This document shows, in pieces, positions 38,379 to 47,051 of a DNA stretch of 64,000 bases (the first letter of the stretch is position 1; every line of letters begins with the position of its first letter). The notes under the pieces were generated by a model that did not search any database, was not told the origin of the DNA, and was given only the letters and a program-made list of their open reading frames with translations. The stretch is from Bacteroides muris (ex Afrizal et al. 2022). Its GTDB lineage: Bacteria > Bacteroidota > Bacteroidia > Bacteroidales > Bacteroidaceae. The stretch is from positions 1-64,000 of the forward strand of contig NZ_SRYZ01000017.1 of NCBI RefSeq assembly GCF_004793475.1. Direction: 5' to 3'. A program made the translations under genes and the position numbers.

Positions 38379-39505
38379 CATTTGAGTTACAATATACAGA
38401 CAGCAAGACCAATGCACGTGCCGGACTGATTACTACTGACCACGGGCAGATTGAGACACCTATCTTTATGCCGGTAGGTACAGTGGGAACAGTGAAAGGC
38501 GTGCATCTGCCTGAACTGAAAGAGGACATAAAGGCGCAGATAATATTGGGTAATACCTATCATCTTTATCTGCGTCCGGGACTGGAAGTGATAGAGAAAG
38601 CCGGTGGACTGCATAAGTTCAACGGCTTTGACCGTCCTATGTTGACAGACAGTGGCGGCTTCCAGGTATTTTCGTTGTCCGGTATCCGCAAGTTGCGTGA
38701 AGAAGGTGCGGAATTCCGTTCGCATATTGACGGCAGCAAGCATGTCTTTACACCGGAGAAAGTGATGGATATAGAACGTACTATCGGTGCAGACATCATG
38801 ATGGCCTTTGACGAATGTCCTCCGGGGGATTCGGACTACGAATATGCCAAAAAATCACTGGGATTGACGCATCGCTGGCTAGACCGCTGTATCAAGCGTT
38901 TCAACGAAACAGAACCGAAGTACGGTTATCAGCAATCCTTATTTCCCATTGTGCAGGGTTGCGTTTATCGCGACCTCCGTGAGCAGTCGGCAGAGTTTGT
39001 TGCCTCCAAAGGTGCTGACGGCAATGCCATTGGTGGTCTGGCTGTGGGCGAGCCTGTAGACAAGATGTACGAGATGATTGAGTTGGTGAACGGGATTCTT
39101 CCCAAAGACAAGCCTCGCTATCTGATGGGAGTCGGGACTCCGGTAAACATCCTGGAAGGCATTGAACGCGGTGTCGACATGTTCGACTGTGTGATGCCTA
39201 CCCGAAACGGACGCAACGGCATGTTATTTACCAAGGACGGCATCATGAACATGCGCAACAAAAAATGGGAAATGGATTTCTCTCCCATTGAAGCAGACGG
39301 TGCCTCCTACGTAGATACCATGTACAGCAAGGCGTACTTGCGCCATCTGTTCCATGCACAGGAGTTGCTTGCCATGCAGATAGCATCCATCCACAACTTG
39401 GCCTTCTACCTATGGCTGGCGGGCGAAGCACGCAAGCATATCATTGCAGGCGACTTTGCTACCTGGAAACCAATGATGGTGAAACGCGTATCGACAAGAT
39501 TATGA
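38375..39505 (+). CDS. tgt: tRNA-guanine transglycosylase
   Basis: Tgt swaps guanine 34 for the queuosine precursor in GUN-anticodon tRNAs. The 376-residue TIM barrel has the catalytic aspartates in LTDSGGFQVFSL (near 88) and FDCVMPTRNGRNG (near 270). The usual zinc ligands CxCxxC near residue 310 are absent: the matching segment reads EADGASYVDTMYSKAYLRHLF, without any cysteine, although the histidine in IASIHNLAFY remains. I recall the same in other Bacteroidetes. It is coupled by overlapping ATGA junctions to lon upstream and lptF/G downstream. Confidence 0.95.
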   Translation: MTFELQYTDSKTNARAGLITTDHGQIETPIFMPVGTVGTVKGVHLPELKEDIKAQIILGNTYHLYLRPGLEVIEKAGGLHKFNGFDRPMLTDSGGFQVFSLSGIRKLREEGAEFRSHIDGSKHVFTPEKVMDIERTIGADIMMAFDECPPGDSDYEYAKKSLGLTHRWLDRCIKRFNETEPKYGYQQSLFPIVQGCVYRDLREQSAEFVASKGADGNAIGGLAVGEPVDKMYEMIELVNGILPKDKPRYLMGVGTPVNILEGIERGVDMFDCVMPTRNGRNGMLFTKDGIMNMRNKKWEMDFSPIEADGASYVDTMYSKAYLRHLFHAQELLAMQIASIHNLAFYLWLAGEARKHIIAGDFATWKPMMVKRVSTRL

Positions 39506-40638
39506 GAAGAAAGAACTGGAGGATATGGAAGAATGTAAAGCTGCCGAGAGGTAAATTCCTGAAGCGGCTGGACTGGTACATCATTAAGAAGTTTCTGGGT
39601 ACGTATGTTTTTGCCATTGCGTTGATTATCTCTATTGCGGTGGTGTTCGACTTCAACGATAAGATGGACCGTTTTATGTCTCATGAAGCACCGTGGAACG
39701 CGATTGTCTTTGATTATTACTTGAACTTCATCCCCTACTTTGCCAATCTGTTCAGTCCGCTGTTTGTGTTTATTGCCGTAATCTTCTTTACTTCCAAATT
39801 GGCGGAGAACTCGGAAATCATCGCCATGTTCTCTACGGGAATGAGTTTCAAGCGTATGCTGCGTCCTTACATGGTGTCTGCGGCAATCATTGCGGTAGTG
39901 ACATTCTGCCTCGGGTCTTATGTCATTCCCAAAGGCAGTGTGACACGTATTAATTTTGAGGACAAGTACTACAAACCCCGCAAGGCGAATACGGCACGGA
40001 ATATCCAGCTGGAAGTGGATTCGGGAGTAATTGCCTATATCGAACGTTTTGAAGACTACAGCAAGACCGGCTATCGTTTTTCTTTGGACAAGTTCAACGA
40101 CAAGCAACTGGTCTCCCACCTGACGGCCCGTTCCATTACTTACGACACGACGGCCGTACATAAGTGGAAAATCAAGGATTATATGATTCGCCAGATGGAT
40201 GGCATGAAAGAGAGTATCATAAAAGGAGACCGCATAGATACCACTCTGTTCATGGAGCCTGCCGACTTCCTGATTATGAAGAACCAGCAGGAGATGTTGA
40301 CCAACCCTCAGCTGAGCGAGTACATCAGCAGGCAGCGGCAGCGCGGCTTTGCCAACATCAAGGAATTTGAGATAGAGTACCACAAGCGTATTGCCATGTC
40401 ATTCGCTTCCTTTATCCTGACGTTGATTGGAGTGTCTTTGTCTTCCAAGAAAACGAAAGGCGGAATGGGATTGCATTTGGGTATCGGTCTGGCATTGAGT
40501 TTCTCTTATATTCTGTTTCAGACCATTGCTTCCACATTTGCCGTGAACGGCAATATGCCTCCGGTCATCGCAGTGTGGATACCGAACGTAATGTATGCCT
40601 TCATTGCATTCTATCTATATAGGAAAGCACCGAAATAA
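39502..40638 (+). CDS. LptF/LptG family permease
   Basis: The 378-residue inner-membrane protein belongs to the YjgP/YjgQ family that, with LptB and LptC, extracts lipopolysaccharide from the inner membrane. It has three N-terminal helices (FLGTYVFAIALIISIAVVF; FANLFSPLFVFIAVIFFTS; PYMVSAAIIAVVTFCLGSYV), a periplasmic beta-jellyroll and three C-terminal helices. Whether it acts as LptF or LptG cannot be told alone. The start MRRKNW overlaps the tgt stop. Confidence 0.92.
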   Translation: MRRKNWRIWKNVKLPRGKFLKRLDWYIIKKFLGTYVFAIALIISIAVVFDFNDKMDRFMSHEAPWNAIVFDYYLNFIPYFANLFSPLFVFIAVIFFTSKLAENSEIIAMFSTGMSFKRMLRPYMVSAAIIAVVTFCLGSYVIPKGSVTRINFEDKYYKPRKANTARNIQLEVDSGVIAYIERFEDYSKTGYRFSLDKFNDKQLVSHLTARSITYDTTAVHKWKIKDYMIRQMDGMKESIIKGDRIDTTLFMEPADFLIMKNQQEMLTNPQLSEYISRQRQRGFANIKEFEIEYHKRIAMSFASFILTLIGVSLSSKKTKGGMGLHLGIGLALSFSYILFQTIASTFAVNGNMPPVIAVWIPNVMYAFIAFYLYRKAPK

Positions 40639-40645
40639 GTATTCC

Positions 40646-40701
40646 AAACCTCTGCTTTAGCCTGCTCAAATTAAGGTTTAGCATACTAAAGTAGAGGTTT
40701 A
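40646..40701. repeat. AGAGGTTTAG repeat cluster downstream of lptF/G
   Basis: The core motif appears in reverse at 40646 (AAACCTCTGCTTTAG) and forward at 40672 (TTAAGGTTTAG) and 40691 (GTAGAGGTTTAG). The two forward GGTTT cores are 21 bp apart, the same period as at 17275-17349. The outer copies can pair as a stem (CTAAAG-AGAGGTTT). Confidence 0.65.
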
Positions 40702-40736
40702 GGATGCTTGCCTTCGGAAAGCCATAAAATAAGAAT

Positions 40737-40779
40737 CCCCTCCCACTCTTGCGTTGTGCAAGTGCGGGAGGGGTTTTTT
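40737..40779 (+). terminator. Terminator of the lon-tgt-lptF/G operon
   Basis: A 16-bp stem beginning CCCCTCCC (40737-40752 with 40758-40773, two mismatches) is followed by TTTTTT. The 130 bp after it, up to the thioredoxin-like gene, hold a weaker GTTCCCC/GGGGAAC hairpin and no gene. Confidence 0.9.
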
Positions 40780-40910
40780 GTTGTATTCATTTCCTCTTTT
40801 GTTCTGTTCCCCTTTTTGCCGGAAAGAGATGCCGGGTTTCGGGGAACAACCCTCACTTTCATCTTACAGGTTCTTTAAGTCGCTGTCGTATGCACCGAGC
40901 ATCGACAAGC

Positions 40911-41411
40911 TTAATTCAAGTAAGCGGAAAGTTCTGCAGCAGAGATGTTTTTGGCAATAATTACACCATTATCATCCAGTAAATAGTTAGTAAATCCGCG
41001 GCCCAAGCGATACTTCTTGAAGAGGCCGGAATATTCGCCTTTAGTTTCCACGAAACAAGTGGGCGTAACTATTTGGTCCTTACGGATGGTTTCCTCAAAG
41101 ATTGACTGATACTCATCGAATGAAACTGAAACCATCTTCACATTCTTGTGGGTAGTAGAGCGAAGCGCATTGCTCAAACTTGCGTTCTGCATCCGGGATT
41201 GCGCGTCGTAACTTGCCCAAAAGCTGAGCAACACATACTTTCCTTTCAAATCGGAAAGGTCGGTTTGGGATTGCTCTGCCGACATGGATTGGATTTTAAA
41301 ATCCGGGGCCATGTCACCCACATTCAAACCTCCGGTAGGTTTGTCTTTTTCTACAAAAGAAGTCAAGGAACTTATTAGTAATACAACAAAAATCCATTTT
41401 GCATATTTCAT
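40911..41411 (-). CDS. Thioredoxin-fold lipoprotein-like protein lacking CXXC
   Basis: The 166-residue protein has a signal peptide (MKYAKWIFVVLLISSLTSF) and a TlpA/AhpC-type thioredoxin fold: GDMAPDFKIQSM, DLKGKYVLLSFWAS, and TPTCFVETKGEYSGLFKKYRLGRGFTNYLLDDNGVI with the cis-proline region altered. Where the redox motif CxxC should follow WAS, it reads YDAQSR. It therefore cannot act as a normal disulfide oxidoreductase; the only cysteine is in TPTCFVE. Chaperone-like or binding roles are possible. It has an unusually long leader of about 130 bases. Confidence 0.8.
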   Translation of the reverse strand: MKYAKWIFVVLLISSLTSFVEKDKPTGGLNVGDMAPDFKIQSMSAEQSQTDLSDLKGKYVLLSFWASYDAQSRMQNASLSNALRSTTHKNVKMVSVSFDEYQSIFEETIRKDQIVTPTCFVETKGEYSGLFKKYRLGRGFTNYLLDDNGVIIAKNISAAELSAYLN

Positions 41412-41552
41412 GCGGCACGGTTTTGGTTAATACTATCCGGGACTGTCCTTCAACAGTGATTTCTTCCCGGAACATCGTCTTCTCAAAGCTTGAAATGGGA
41501 AGGAACCCATTGATATTCAAAGCTTTTAATTCTGAAATCGGTTGCAAAGGTA
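41412..41552 (-). promoter_or_regulatory. Promoter and long leader of the thioredoxin-like gene
   Basis: The minus strand has TACCTTTG at 41545-41552, which implies a leader of about 125 bases. The leader contains an AATGGG/CCCATT hairpin (41491-41508) and a short reading frame in another phase. I see no known riboswitch. Confidence 0.35.
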
Positions 41553-41687
41553 AGTAATTCTTAAACAAACTTCCAAATAAACAAGCATTTTTCTCACTTT
41601 TTAGGGGTACATTTTTATGTTATTTAGCATAAATAGCGGGAATTTTCCTTACTTTTGTAGCCTATTATTCTATCAAAAAGATGACTT

Positions 41688-42917
41688 ATGCAACCATTGA
41701 ACACTGAACTTATCCTGATACGTATTACGGGTGAAGACCGTCCAGGACTGACAGCTTCCGTGACAGAAATTCTGGCTAAATATGACGCTACCATTCTGGA
41801 TATCGGCCAGGCAGACATTCACAATACCCTTTCATTGGGCATTTTGTGCAAGACGGAAGAACAACACTCTGGGTTTATTATGAAAGAACTGCTTTTCAAG
41901 GCTTCCTCCTTGGGAGTGACTGTCCGTTTCTACCCCATTACTGCCAAAGAGTACGAGAATTGGGTGAATATGCAGGGAAAGAACCGCTATATTCTTACTT
42001 TATTGGGGCGTAAGTTGTCTGCCCGTCAAATATCCTCCGTTACCCGTATTCTTGCAGAGCAAGGCATGAATATCGATGCCATCAAGCGCCTTACAGGACG
42101 TATCCCGCTGGACGAGTGCGAATCACATACGCGTGCCTGCATCGAGTTTTCCGTTCGCGGCACTCCGAAAGACCGTATTGCCATGCAAGAGCAGTTGATG
42201 AAACTGGCAACAGAGCTGGAAATGGATTTCTCTTTCCAGTTGGACAACATGTACCGCCGAATGCGCCGCCTCATTTGCTTCGATATGGACTCTACGCTGA
42301 TTGAAACCGAAGTGATTGACGAACTGGCCATACGTGCAGGTGTGGGTGACCAGGTAAAGGCTATTACCGAACGTGCCATGCGTGGTGAGATAGATTTCAT
42401 TGAGAGTTTTCGCGAACGAGTGGCTTTGTTGAAAGGATTGGATGAATCTGTGATGCAGGAGATTGCAGAGAACCTTCCCATTACGGAAGGTGTGGATCGC
42501 CTGATGTATGTTTTGAAAAAATACGGCTATAAGATAGCTATTCTTTCTGGAGGTTTTACCTACTTCGGGCAATACCTCCAGAAGAAGTACAGTATAGACT
42601 ATGTGTATGCCAACGAGCTGGAAATAGAAGATGGTAAACTGACCGGTCGCTATCTCGGTGATGTAGTAGACGGTAAGCGTAAGGCGGAATTACTGCGTTT
42701 GATAGCCCAGGTGGAGAAAGTGGATATTGCACAGACTATTGCTGTGGGCGACGGTGCCAACGACCTGCCCATGCTGGGAATTGCCGGCCTTGGAATTGCT
42801 TTCCATGCAAAGCCCAAAGTAGTTGCCAATGCCAAGCAATCCATCAACACCATCGGCTTAGATGGCGTACTTTACTTTCTGGGATTCAAGGATTCATACA
42901 TTGATATTCCCCGTTGA
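41688..42917 (+). CDS. serB: Phosphoserine phosphatase with ACT domains
   Basis: It dephosphorylates phosphoserine, the last step of serine synthesis. The 409-residue protein has two N-terminal ACT-type domains (residues 5-85, LILIRITGEDRPGLTASVTE; and 95-175, YILTLLGRKLSARQISSVTRIL), likely sensing an amino acid, and a HAD domain with the nucleophile in FDMDSTLIETEV near 204, motif II ILSGGFTYF and motif III VGDGANDLPML. A promoter TACTTTTG lies just upstream. Confidence 0.96.
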   Translation: MQPLNTELILIRITGEDRPGLTASVTEILAKYDATILDIGQADIHNTLSLGILCKTEEQHSGFIMKELLFKASSLGVTVRFYPITAKEYENWVNMQGKNRYILTLLGRKLSARQISSVTRILAEQGMNIDAIKRLTGRIPLDECESHTRACIEFSVRGTPKDRIAMQEQLMKLATELEMDFSFQLDNMYRRMRRLICFDMDSTLIETEVIDELAIRAGVGDQVKAITERAMRGEIDFIESFRERVALLKGLDESVMQEIAENLPITEGVDRLMYVLKKYGYKIAILSGGFTYFGQYLQKKYSIDYVYANELEIEDGKLTGRYLGDVVDGKRKAELLRLIAQVEKVDIAQTIAVGDGANDLPMLGIAGLGIAFHAKPKVVANAKQSINTIGLDGVLYFLGFKDSYIDIPR

Positions 42918-42943
42918 AGGCAGATATTTGAAATAAATTTGCA

Positions 42944-42983
42944 AGCCCTTTAGACAATTATTGTCCCAAGGGCTCATTTTTTT
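42944..42983 (+). terminator. serB terminator
   Basis: AGCCCTT pairs with AAGGGCT, enclosing an inner GACAA/TTGTC stem, and is followed by a run of T. Confidence 0.85.
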
Positions 42984-43015
42984 ACTGTAAGAATCTATTT
43001 TATAAGTCTTTTTCC

Positions 43016-43023
43016 TATCTTTG
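43016..43023 (+). promoter_or_regulatory. DEAD-box helicase promoter -7 element
   Basis: TATCTTTG matches TAnnTTTG, 23 bp before the ATG. Confidence 0.5.
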
Positions 43024-43045
43024 TACTCAAATTTAAAAGAGATAC

Positions 43046-44332
43046 ATGAAGTTTTCAGAACTACATTTGAATGGCAATGTGCTGGAGGCACTGGATGCCA
43101 TGCGCTTTGAAGAGTGCACCCCTATACAAGAAAAATCAATACCCGTCATACTCGAAGGTCGAGATTTAATAGCAGTGGCACAAACCGGAACAGGAAAAAC
43201 GGCTGCATATTTGTTGCCTATATTGAACAAGCTTTCAGAGGGTGGACATCCAGCCGATGCCATCAACTGCATTGTCATGGCTCCTACCCGTGAATTGGCA
43301 CAACAGATAGACCAACAGATGGAAGGTTTTTCTTATTTCATGCCGGTTTCCAGCGTGGCCGTGTATGGTGGTAATGACGGAATACTGTTTGAGCAGCAGA
43401 AAAAAGGGTTGACACTCGGTGCTGATGTCGTTATTGCTACCCCGGGGCGTTTGATAGCCCATCTTAGCCTTGGCTATGTAGACCTTTCCCGTGTCTCTTA
43501 TTTTATTCTGGACGAAGCAGACCGGATGCTGGACATGGGATTTTATGACGATATTATGCAGATTGTCAAATTCCTCCCTAAAGAGCGGCAGACAATCATG
43601 TTCTCTGCCACCATGCCTGCTAAGATACAACAGTTGGCTGGTAACATTCTGAACAACCCTGCCGAAGTGAAACTGGCAGTTTCTAAGCCGGCGGAAAAGA
43701 TTGTGCAGGCTGCATACATTTGCTATGAGAACCAGAAACTGGGGATTATCCGCAGTCTGTTTGCAGAGGGGACGCCGGAACGTGTTATCATCTTTGCTTC
43801 TTCTAAACTGAAGGTGAAGGAAATGACCAAAGCCTTGAAGCAGATGAAACTGAACGTTGGGGAAATGCATTCCGATTTGGAGCAGGCACAGCGCGAAGAA
43901 GTAATGTACGAGTTCAAGGCAGGACGTATCAATATCCTGGTAGCTACGGATATTGTTGCGAGAGGTATTGATATCGATGACATCCGTCTGGTGATAAACT
44001 ATGACGTTCCCCACGACAGTGAAGATTATGTACACCGTATCGGACGTACGGCGCGTGCCAACAATGATGGCGTAGCCATCACCTTCGTTTCCGAGAAGGA
44101 GCAAAGTAATTTTAAGAATATTGAAAAGTTTCTGGATAGGGATATCTATAAGATACCGATTCCCGAAGAGCTGGGTGAAGCACCCGAATACAAGCCGAGA
44201 GCATCTGGTGGAAGGAAACGAGGTAGCCATGATAGCGGACGTAAGCCAGAAGGAAACAGGAACAGTCGCAATAGTAATAAAGGTGGCAAGCCTAGAAATA
44301 AGCGCCCGCAGAACAGCGGCGAGAAGAAATAG
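43046..44332 (+). CDS. DEAD-box ATP-dependent RNA helicase
   Basis: The 428-residue protein resembles the RhlE/CsdA group and unwinds structured RNA in ribosome assembly or mRNA decay. Motifs in order: Q motif (FEECTPIQEKSIP), I (AQTGTGKT), Ia (APTRELAQQ), Ib (TPGRL), II (DEAD in FILDEADRMLDMGF), III (SAT), and in domain 2 RGIDIDDIRLVINYD and HRIGRTARA. The C-terminal 55 residues are a basic, G/R/N/S-rich tail typical of RNA-binding extensions. Which subfamily it belongs to is not certain. Confidence 0.95.
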   Translation: MKFSELHLNGNVLEALDAMRFEECTPIQEKSIPVILEGRDLIAVAQTGTGKTAAYLLPILNKLSEGGHPADAINCIVMAPTRELAQQIDQQMEGFSYFMPVSSVAVYGGNDGILFEQQKKGLTLGADVVIATPGRLIAHLSLGYVDLSRVSYFILDEADRMLDMGFYDDIMQIVKFLPKERQTIMFSATMPAKIQQLAGNILNNPAEVKLAVSKPAEKIVQAAYICYENQKLGIIRSLFAEGTPERVIIFASSKLKVKEMTKALKQMKLNVGEMHSDLEQAQREEVMYEFKAGRINILVATDIVARGIDIDDIRLVINYDVPHDSEDYVHRIGRTARANNDGVAITFVSEKEQSNFKNIEKFLDRDIYKIPIPEELGEAPEYKPRASGGRKRGSHDSGRKPEGNRNSRNSNKGGKPRNKRPQNSGEKK

Positions 44333-44360
44333 AAAAAGCGGATTTATTCTGCTTTTTCTA
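44330..44360. terminator. Bidirectional terminator overlapping two stop codons
   Basis: TAGAAAAAGC (44330-44339) pairs with GCTTTTTCTA (44351-44360). The left arm contains the helicase stop and the right arm encodes the last residues of the convergent lipoprotein gene, so coding and termination share the same bases. Confidence 0.75.
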
Positions 44361-45144
44361 TATTCATAGTATTGTCAAAACCAATAATCATATTTACCAG
44401 ATTGTATACAGAACTTTCGGGTATGCCGAGAGTTGCCTGGTAATGGTACCCTCTGTCATCCACACCCATGAAATTCATATCGGCAAGAATGGTCTGATTC
44501 AGCACCTCGGCAGGGAATATATCCGTAAACATCTTTTTGGTGATATCCTGGCCGTAAAGTATTTTCTTCCCTTCGTATACACAGATATGGATTACATTAT
44601 CATAATACACATTGTCCACGTTGATACCATTCTCGGAATAAGAAGTCTTGAAAACCTTCATTTTTGAGGGATTGATATACACATATCCCCTATATCTTAC
44701 ATTCTTGTATGTCACAATGCTGTCTTTCTTTATTACTTCCGGAGTAGTAGAGATAACCTCTACTTCGTGGCTGGTGAAAGCCAATGAATCTTCCTCATTT
44801 TCTGATTTATGCAGTTTGATTACTTCGTCGGCCAGCGAGCGGAACCAAAAGCTATATTCCGTTTGCCGGTCTATCTTATAGGCCACCGGTTCATTGCTGT
44901 ATATGTAGATTGTATCGTGAACTACCTTGAAAGGTACGGGAATGCTTTGCGAATTGGCATAATATACAGTATCTCCCTCAATGCGAATTAACGGCATCTC
45001 TGTTTCATCGTTCACCCAAATGCCTTGCAACAGCTGTTTTGCAGTGAGGTCTTCCTTTACGAAAACCTCCCCTTTTTGTTTGTTGCTGCATGATGCCAAT
45101 GAGACAACAAATACAATGAGAATCGCACTTCCTTTTATCGTCAT
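44344..45144 (-). CDS. DUF4738 lipoprotein
   Basis: The 266-residue protein has a lipoprotein signal (MTIKGSAILIVFVVSLASC, Cys19) followed by a sequence rich in beta strands that matches the DUF4738 family of Bacteroides: GIWVNDETEMPLIRIEGDTVYY near 40-65 and a C-terminal GYHYQATLGIPESS. Its function is unknown. It is the last gene behind wzi-rfbC-ugd, 37 bp after ugd, and may simply be cotranscribed with them. Confidence 0.8.
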   Translation of the reverse strand: MTIKGSAILIVFVVSLASCSNKQKGEVFVKEDLTAKQLLQGIWVNDETEMPLIRIEGDTVYYANSQSIPVPFKVVHDTIYIYSNEPVAYKIDRQTEYSFWFRSLADEVIKLHKSENEEDSLAFTSHEVEVISTTPEVIKKDSIVTYKNVRYRGYVYINPSKMKVFKTSYSENGINVDNVYYDNVIHICVYEGKKILYGQDITKKMFTDIFPAEVLNQTILADMNFMGVDDRGYHYQATLGIPESSVYNLVNMIIGFDNTMNIEKAE

Positions 45145-45181
45145 AGCGTCTCTGTTTATTTCTTTTGTTTTTTCTGCAACT

Positions 45182-46495
45182 TCATTTTCCGATACAATGA
45201 TAGGTGAAACCTTGTTCTTCCATATCTTTCTTATCGTAGATATTACGTCCGTCCAATATCAGCGGTCGCTTCATGGTCTTTTTGATGACTGCCCATGAAG
45301 GCAAGCGGAATTCTTTCCACTCAGTCACCAGCATCAATGCATCTGCATCCAATGCAGCATCGTACATATCTGTTGCATAATAAATGCTCTCACCTATACG
45401 GCATCGGCATTCGTTTATGGCAGCCGGGTCGTAGACACGTACTTTGCAACCTGCTTTCAACAGCTTGTCAATCAAGACCAAGGCCGGGGCTTCGCGCATG
45501 TCGTCTGTTTCGGGTTTAAAGGCCAATCCCCAAATGGCGATAGTCTTTCCATTCAAATCATCATTGAAATGCTTCTGCAGCTTTTCGAATAAGACACTTT
45601 TCTGTTTGTCGTTCACTTCTTCTACAGCATGGAGTACACGCATTTTGTAACCGTTCAGTTCGGCCGTCTTAATCAGTGCCTTGACGTCTTTAGGGAAGCA
45701 TGAACCACCATAACCTATTCCCGGATAGAGGAATTTGCGCCCGATGCGGGTATCCGAGCCAATGCCATTGCGCACCATGTTTACATCTGCCCCCACCAAT
45801 TCGCACAAATTGGCAATATCGTTCATGAAGCTGATACGGGTGGCAAGCATGGAGTTAGCTGCATACTTTGTCATTTCTGCAGAAGGGATGTCCATAAAGA
45901 TGACGCGGAAATTATTCAGCAGGAACGGTTTGTAGAGTTTGCTCATAACTTTCTTCGCACGGTCGGACTTCACTCCCACCACTACACGGTCGGGACTCAT
46001 GAAATCGTTGATGGCATTACCTTCTTTCAGAAATTCGGGATTCGAAGCGACATCAAATTCAACATTCACCCCTCTCTTATCAAGCTCTTCTTGAATAATA
46101 GCTTGCACTTTCTCGGCGGTACCTACGGGAACGGTACTTTTGGTTACCACCAACACGTATTTCTGCATATTGCGTCCGATGGTGCGGGCAACTTCCAGCA
46201 CATAACTCAAGTCGGCACTGCCATCTTCATCGGGTGGTGTGCCTACGGCACTGAACACCACTTCCACCTCATTCAGGCAACTCTCCAGAGACGTGGTGAA
46301 TCGCAGGCGCCCCGCTTTCACATTCCTGCTAATCATTTCTTCCAGTCCATTTTCATAGATAGGGATAATGCCCTTTTTCAGTGACTCAATCTTTTCACTG
46401 TTCGTGTCTACGCAAATAACATTGACACCAATTTCCGCAAAGCAGGTTCCGGTTACCAAACCGACGTATCCTGTACCGACAATGGCTATTTTCAT
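45182..46495 (-). CDS. ugd: UDP-glucose 6-dehydrogenase
   Basis: It oxidises UDP-glucose twice to UDP-glucuronate, a precursor of acidic capsule sugars. The 437-residue protein has the N-terminal Rossmann motif GTGYVGLVTGTCFAEIG, the catalytic cysteine in GYGGSCFPKDVKAL near 260, and the C-terminal NAD-binding domain (AIWGLAFKPETDDMREAP). It starts 3 bp after rfbC stops, in the polysaccharide operon. Confidence 0.96.
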   Translation of the reverse strand: MKIAIVGTGYVGLVTGTCFAEIGVNVICVDTNSEKIESLKKGIIPIYENGLEEMISRNVKAGRLRFTTSLESCLNEVEVVFSAVGTPPDEDGSADLSYVLEVARTIGRNMQKYVLVVTKSTVPVGTAEKVQAIIQEELDKRGVNVEFDVASNPEFLKEGNAINDFMSPDRVVVGVKSDRAKKVMSKLYKPFLLNNFRVIFMDIPSAEMTKYAANSMLATRISFMNDIANLCELVGADVNMVRNGIGSDTRIGRKFLYPGIGYGGSCFPKDVKALIKTAELNGYKMRVLHAVEEVNDKQKSVLFEKLQKHFNDDLNGKTIAIWGLAFKPETDDMREAPALVLIDKLLKAGCKVRVYDPAAINECRCRIGESIYYATDMYDAALDADALMLVTEWKEFRLPSWAVIKKTMKRPLILDGRNIYDKKDMEEQGFTYHCIGK

Positions 46496-46498
46496 ATT

Positions 46499-47047
46499 TT
46501 ATTCATAATAGACCGCATCTTTAAACGATACGGCATGTCCGTCTTTATCTGACAATAGAAGCTGTTCCGCAGCAACGGGCCATTCAATGCCGATGCTTTC
46601 ATCGTCAAAACGGATGGATGCCTCGGATTGCGGTGCATATACGTTGTCTACCTTGTAAGTAAAGACAGCTTCATCACTCAGCACCAGAAAACCGTGGGCA
46701 AAGCCACGCGGAATGAAGAACTGTCTCTTATTCTCCTCACTCAGTTCCACACTGACATGCTTTCCGAAAGTGGGAGAAGATTTTCTTAAATCGACAGCCA
46801 CATCCAGTACCTTTCCTTTTATGACACGTACCAGTTTAGCCTGGCTGCAATCACCCTTTTGGTAATGCAGACCACGTAATACCCCGAAAGAGGACTTGGA
46901 CTCATTATCTTGAATGAAGTGAACATCTCCGACATGTGCACGGAACTCTTCTTCCTTAAATGCTTCCATAAAATATCCGCGGGCATCGTGGAATACTTTC
47001 GGCTCAATCAGCCATACACCATCAATCTCTGTTTGTATATAGTTCAT
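46499..47047 (-). CDS. rfbC: dTDP-4-dehydrorhamnose 3,5-epimerase
   Basis: It epimerises the 4-keto sugar in dTDP-L-rhamnose synthesis. The 182-residue cupin has FHDARGYFMEAF (near 18-30), the catalytic histidine in LRGLHYQKG, and PRGFAHGFLVLSDEA. The other rml genes (rmlA, B, D) are not in this window. It is placed between wzi and ugd, separated by 4 and 3 bp, so the three are coupled. Confidence 0.95.
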   Translation of the reverse strand: MNYIQTEIDGVWLIEPKVFHDARGYFMEAFKEEEFRAHVGDVHFIQDNESKSSFGVLRGLHYQKGDCSQAKLVRVIKGKVLDVAVDLRKSSPTFGKHVSVELSEENKRQFFIPRGFAHGFLVLSDEAVFTYKVDNVYAPQSEASIRFDDESIGIEWPVAAEQLLLSDKDGHAVSFKDAVYYE

Positions 47048-47051
47048 TTTC

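Noticed and set aside
41314..41568. 84-residue frame over the leader of the thioredoxin-like gene
   Set aside because: It overlaps the real gene in another phase and starts upstream of the predicted transcript start; no family features.
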